DNA of 64,000 bases. Source: Oxyruncus cristatus (lineage: Eukaryota; Chordata; Aves; Passeriformes; Cotingidae). The position numbers and the translations under genes are program-made. The notes beneath the pieces are model-generated. The model saw only the letters and a program-made list of their open reading frames with translations, did no database searches and had not been told where the DNA came from. Location: positions 287,798 to 351,797 of the forward strand of contig VXAY01004359.1 in assembly GCA_013399855.1 (NCBI GenBank). Reading direction: 5' to 3'. Shown here in pieces: positions 61,840 through 64,000 of this stretch. Position 1 is the stretch's first letter; every line of letters starts with the position of its first letter.

Positions 61840-64000
61840 TTTCAACTTATTTACAGGAGCAAGGGTCACAGCCCACAGAGAACATGCCCCAGGACCATGA
61901 TGCAGACATCTGTACTTTGTTGCACTGAACAGGGTCATCCATCCATCCCTACTTCCTCGGCAAATAGAGCAAACAGCAAATTGGAGGAAGAAGGGTTGGG
62001 TTAAATAATGAAGTGCTTGAGGGGAAGTAATTTTTTAAAACAGTGAAACTCTGGAGTCTTTCTGTTCCTCTGTTCCAGCTGCTCTCTTTGCACACCAGTA
62101 TGCAAATTTGTGTAAAGCCATGCAAATGCAGGACCCACTGCTCTGTGTTCCCTGAGTGCATCCCAGCCCTACAAGGGCCAGGCTGCAGCCCCACTCTGCC
62201 TTCCTGACCACAAACTCCACGTTTAGGAAGATGAGGAGAAGCTGCAGCACTATGTTGTAGCAGGTTGTGCCAACATGTCAAGAAAGGGGAGATGTGTGTT
62301 AATGCACATGGACTGCATCTTTCTAAGGCTGATATCGCTCCCAGAGACAACCTGTCCTTGCGCTGGGATTTGTCTGCCTACACTGGGATATCACTTCTCC
62401 ACAGCCACTAATACTGAGCAAGGCTGATAGTTTCATACAGTGAGGGACTGCTCTCTTTTTCAGATAGGATAAAAGATTGTGCAGGTTGTTTTGGAGTATT
62501 TACACCCCTCACCTCTGTACCTGTGCTATGGGGGATGCAGGCAGGCCTTCTCTGTCCACCTTTCAGACTGCCTTGGACACATCCTCACACTTGGCTGTGC
62601 TGACCCTGGCCCATCTCAGCCACCCAGGACACAAATCAGCCCTGCAAAACACTGGAAAAACAAAAGCTGCATCTCCTGTCCTGAAATGCACGCCTGTCCC
62701 ACGGTGAGTTCTTGTTCACATGGGCAGCGTGGCTCCTGCACACTGAGCAAACCTCCTCCACAAGCCCCCTGCTTGCTCCTAACATACAGTGACAAAACAC
62801 CTCTCCTGCCATGTACTCTTCACCTCACTCCTGACCACTAGCTCTGCATTTACGTTCCTCCTCACTTCCAAATTCATAGCCAGAGAAACAACCCCCAGAT
62901 CACACAGACTTCAGTTAGAACAGAGCTTAAATTAAGTAATGGATAGTTCAAGGCACTCACCCACTCTTTCCAATCCCAGGGCTTCAGGTGAGGTGCTTCA
63001 TGAGCATCTCCAGCCTCTACTGAAGAAAGGACAGAAAGGATCTAGTTGCAGTAACTTGAATTCGATTTGCCCTCATGATCCTTGGACCCAAAAGTTCCTT
63101 TCCCACCCAGAATCCCAACTCTCTATCAACATAGACATCAATATTGACCATAACTGGAATTTGCTATTTCACCACAGAGCTGAACCCTTCCATGACCTTT
63201 TCTGCCTCTATCTTCAGGGATCATGCTTTACCCCCACAGCTGATTTCGCTCATCTCAGCATCCAGGTGATTCCCTCAAGAGAAAGGTTTCAGCATGTTTT
63301 CAGGTTCATGTTGATTTCCTCTGCATCCTTATCTGAAGTTTTAGTATTTTGATACCCAGATTCTCGTCTTTCTGTAATTTTTATCAACTAGATGCTTAGT
63401 TGCTGTGAGCTCTATTTTTTGGCAACATTGATAAAGGGCTTGCTTTGTAAAAGCAAGTTTTATTCCCCTTATAGTTCTGGAAGTAGGGCAAGCATGATTT
63501 AAATGCAAGAAATACTATATTAATTGTTTCTTTTGGTGAACTGCAAGTAAGCATAGGAAACATCTATCTGCGTATTTATGCAGAATGTTTTGCTGGAGTA
63601 ACTGAGCCACTATGAATCAAGCCAAACATAGAAAATTCTCCTTGCTTCTCTAGGAATTGGACCCCTTGCTGCTTGCCCATTTTTAGTTTTAGTTCATTCC
63701 ATTGTGCTTTTCTGAGTTTAAGAAAGTAGCTACGTAATGCTGTGCAGTATTTTCAGCCCAATCCACAACCAGTTATCTTGGTCTTAACTATGCTACTGTT
63801 TAATTTAATAAGAACATTATAATTATCCTATTTTATTTTCCATTAAAACCAAGCGTTTGAGTTTGGATTAGCTTTACTGCAGTTTTGGATAGGTGTAAAT
63901 TTTCTGGCATTAATGGAAGAAGATACTACACACAGGAAAAAAAAAATCTTTTTGTTGGAATAGAGATGTATCAAATCAGAGGCTGAGTTATGAATGAAGT
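61840..64000. other. Non-coding DNA, partly GC-richer, no gene seen
   Basis: The stretch 61950-63350 is less AT-rich and therefore has several overlapping frames on both strands (up to 137 codons, 62939-63352). They are Ser/Pro/His/Leu-rich with no recognisable domain, and opposite frames over the same bases are just as open. The last 600 bases are AT-rich and featureless. Confidence 0.48.

Noticed and set aside
62939..63352. 137-codon plus-strand open frame
   Set aside because: Low-complexity Ser/His/Leu-rich product without domain in a GC-richer stretch where several overlapping frames are open.
1..64000. Search for CRISPR arrays, bacterial operons, phage or endogenous viral genes
   Set aside because: No spaced direct-repeat arrays, no ribosome-binding-site-led gene runs, and no recognisable gag, pol or env domains or paired LTRs were found.

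Overview
The window looks like a 64 kb piece of a vertebrate gene desert, most likely from a bird. The base composition is AT-rich and CpG-poor. The only recognisable interspersed repeats are old CR1-type LINEs and old MIR-type SINEs. There is no sign of Alu, B1 or young L1, nor of the heavy repeat load usual in turtles, crocodilians or mammals. A 42-base run of N shows that this is a draft assembly. The assignment to birds is an inference from repeat content, because no coding gene is available to confirm it.

I find no protein-coding gene, no convincing exon chain, no tRNA or rRNA gene and no CRISPR or prokaryote-type operon. The longest open frames are about 100-145 codons. They are scattered on both strands, often open from a non-ATG codon, lack recognisable domains and are what chance gives in 64 kb. 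I therefore annotate none of them as genes.

Layout. 2.7-5.0 kb holds a minus-strand CR1 LINE fossil that can be followed from the end of ORF1 through the endonuclease and the linker to the reverse transcriptase and 3' end, with an internal deletion. 9.5-10.3 kb holds the only CpG-rich block of the window, followed by a possible G-quadruplex and homeodomain-type motifs. 11.0-12.0, 22.8-23.4, 25.5-28.7, 47.9-48.3 and 49.0-49.5 kb have the look of conserved non-coding regulatory DNA (TF-motif-rich, repeat-free). This is a judgement from texture and has not been aligned. Two more CR1 3'-end fragments lie at 13.7-14.0 (minus) and 43.7-44.0 kb (plus). About nine MIR-like fragments are spread across the window. 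A perfect 18-bp minisatellite lies at 51.9-52.1 kb, and A/C-rich (or T/G-rich) low-complexity tracts recur throughout.

If the window has a job, it is probably long-range regulation of a developmental gene outside it. Nothing in the sequence names that gene. I did not find evidence of a new biological system. The best candidates for follow-up are the CpG-rich block at 9.54-9.73 kb (possible unannotated ncRNA promoter or enhancer), the 25.5-28.7 kb block and the perfect minisatellite.
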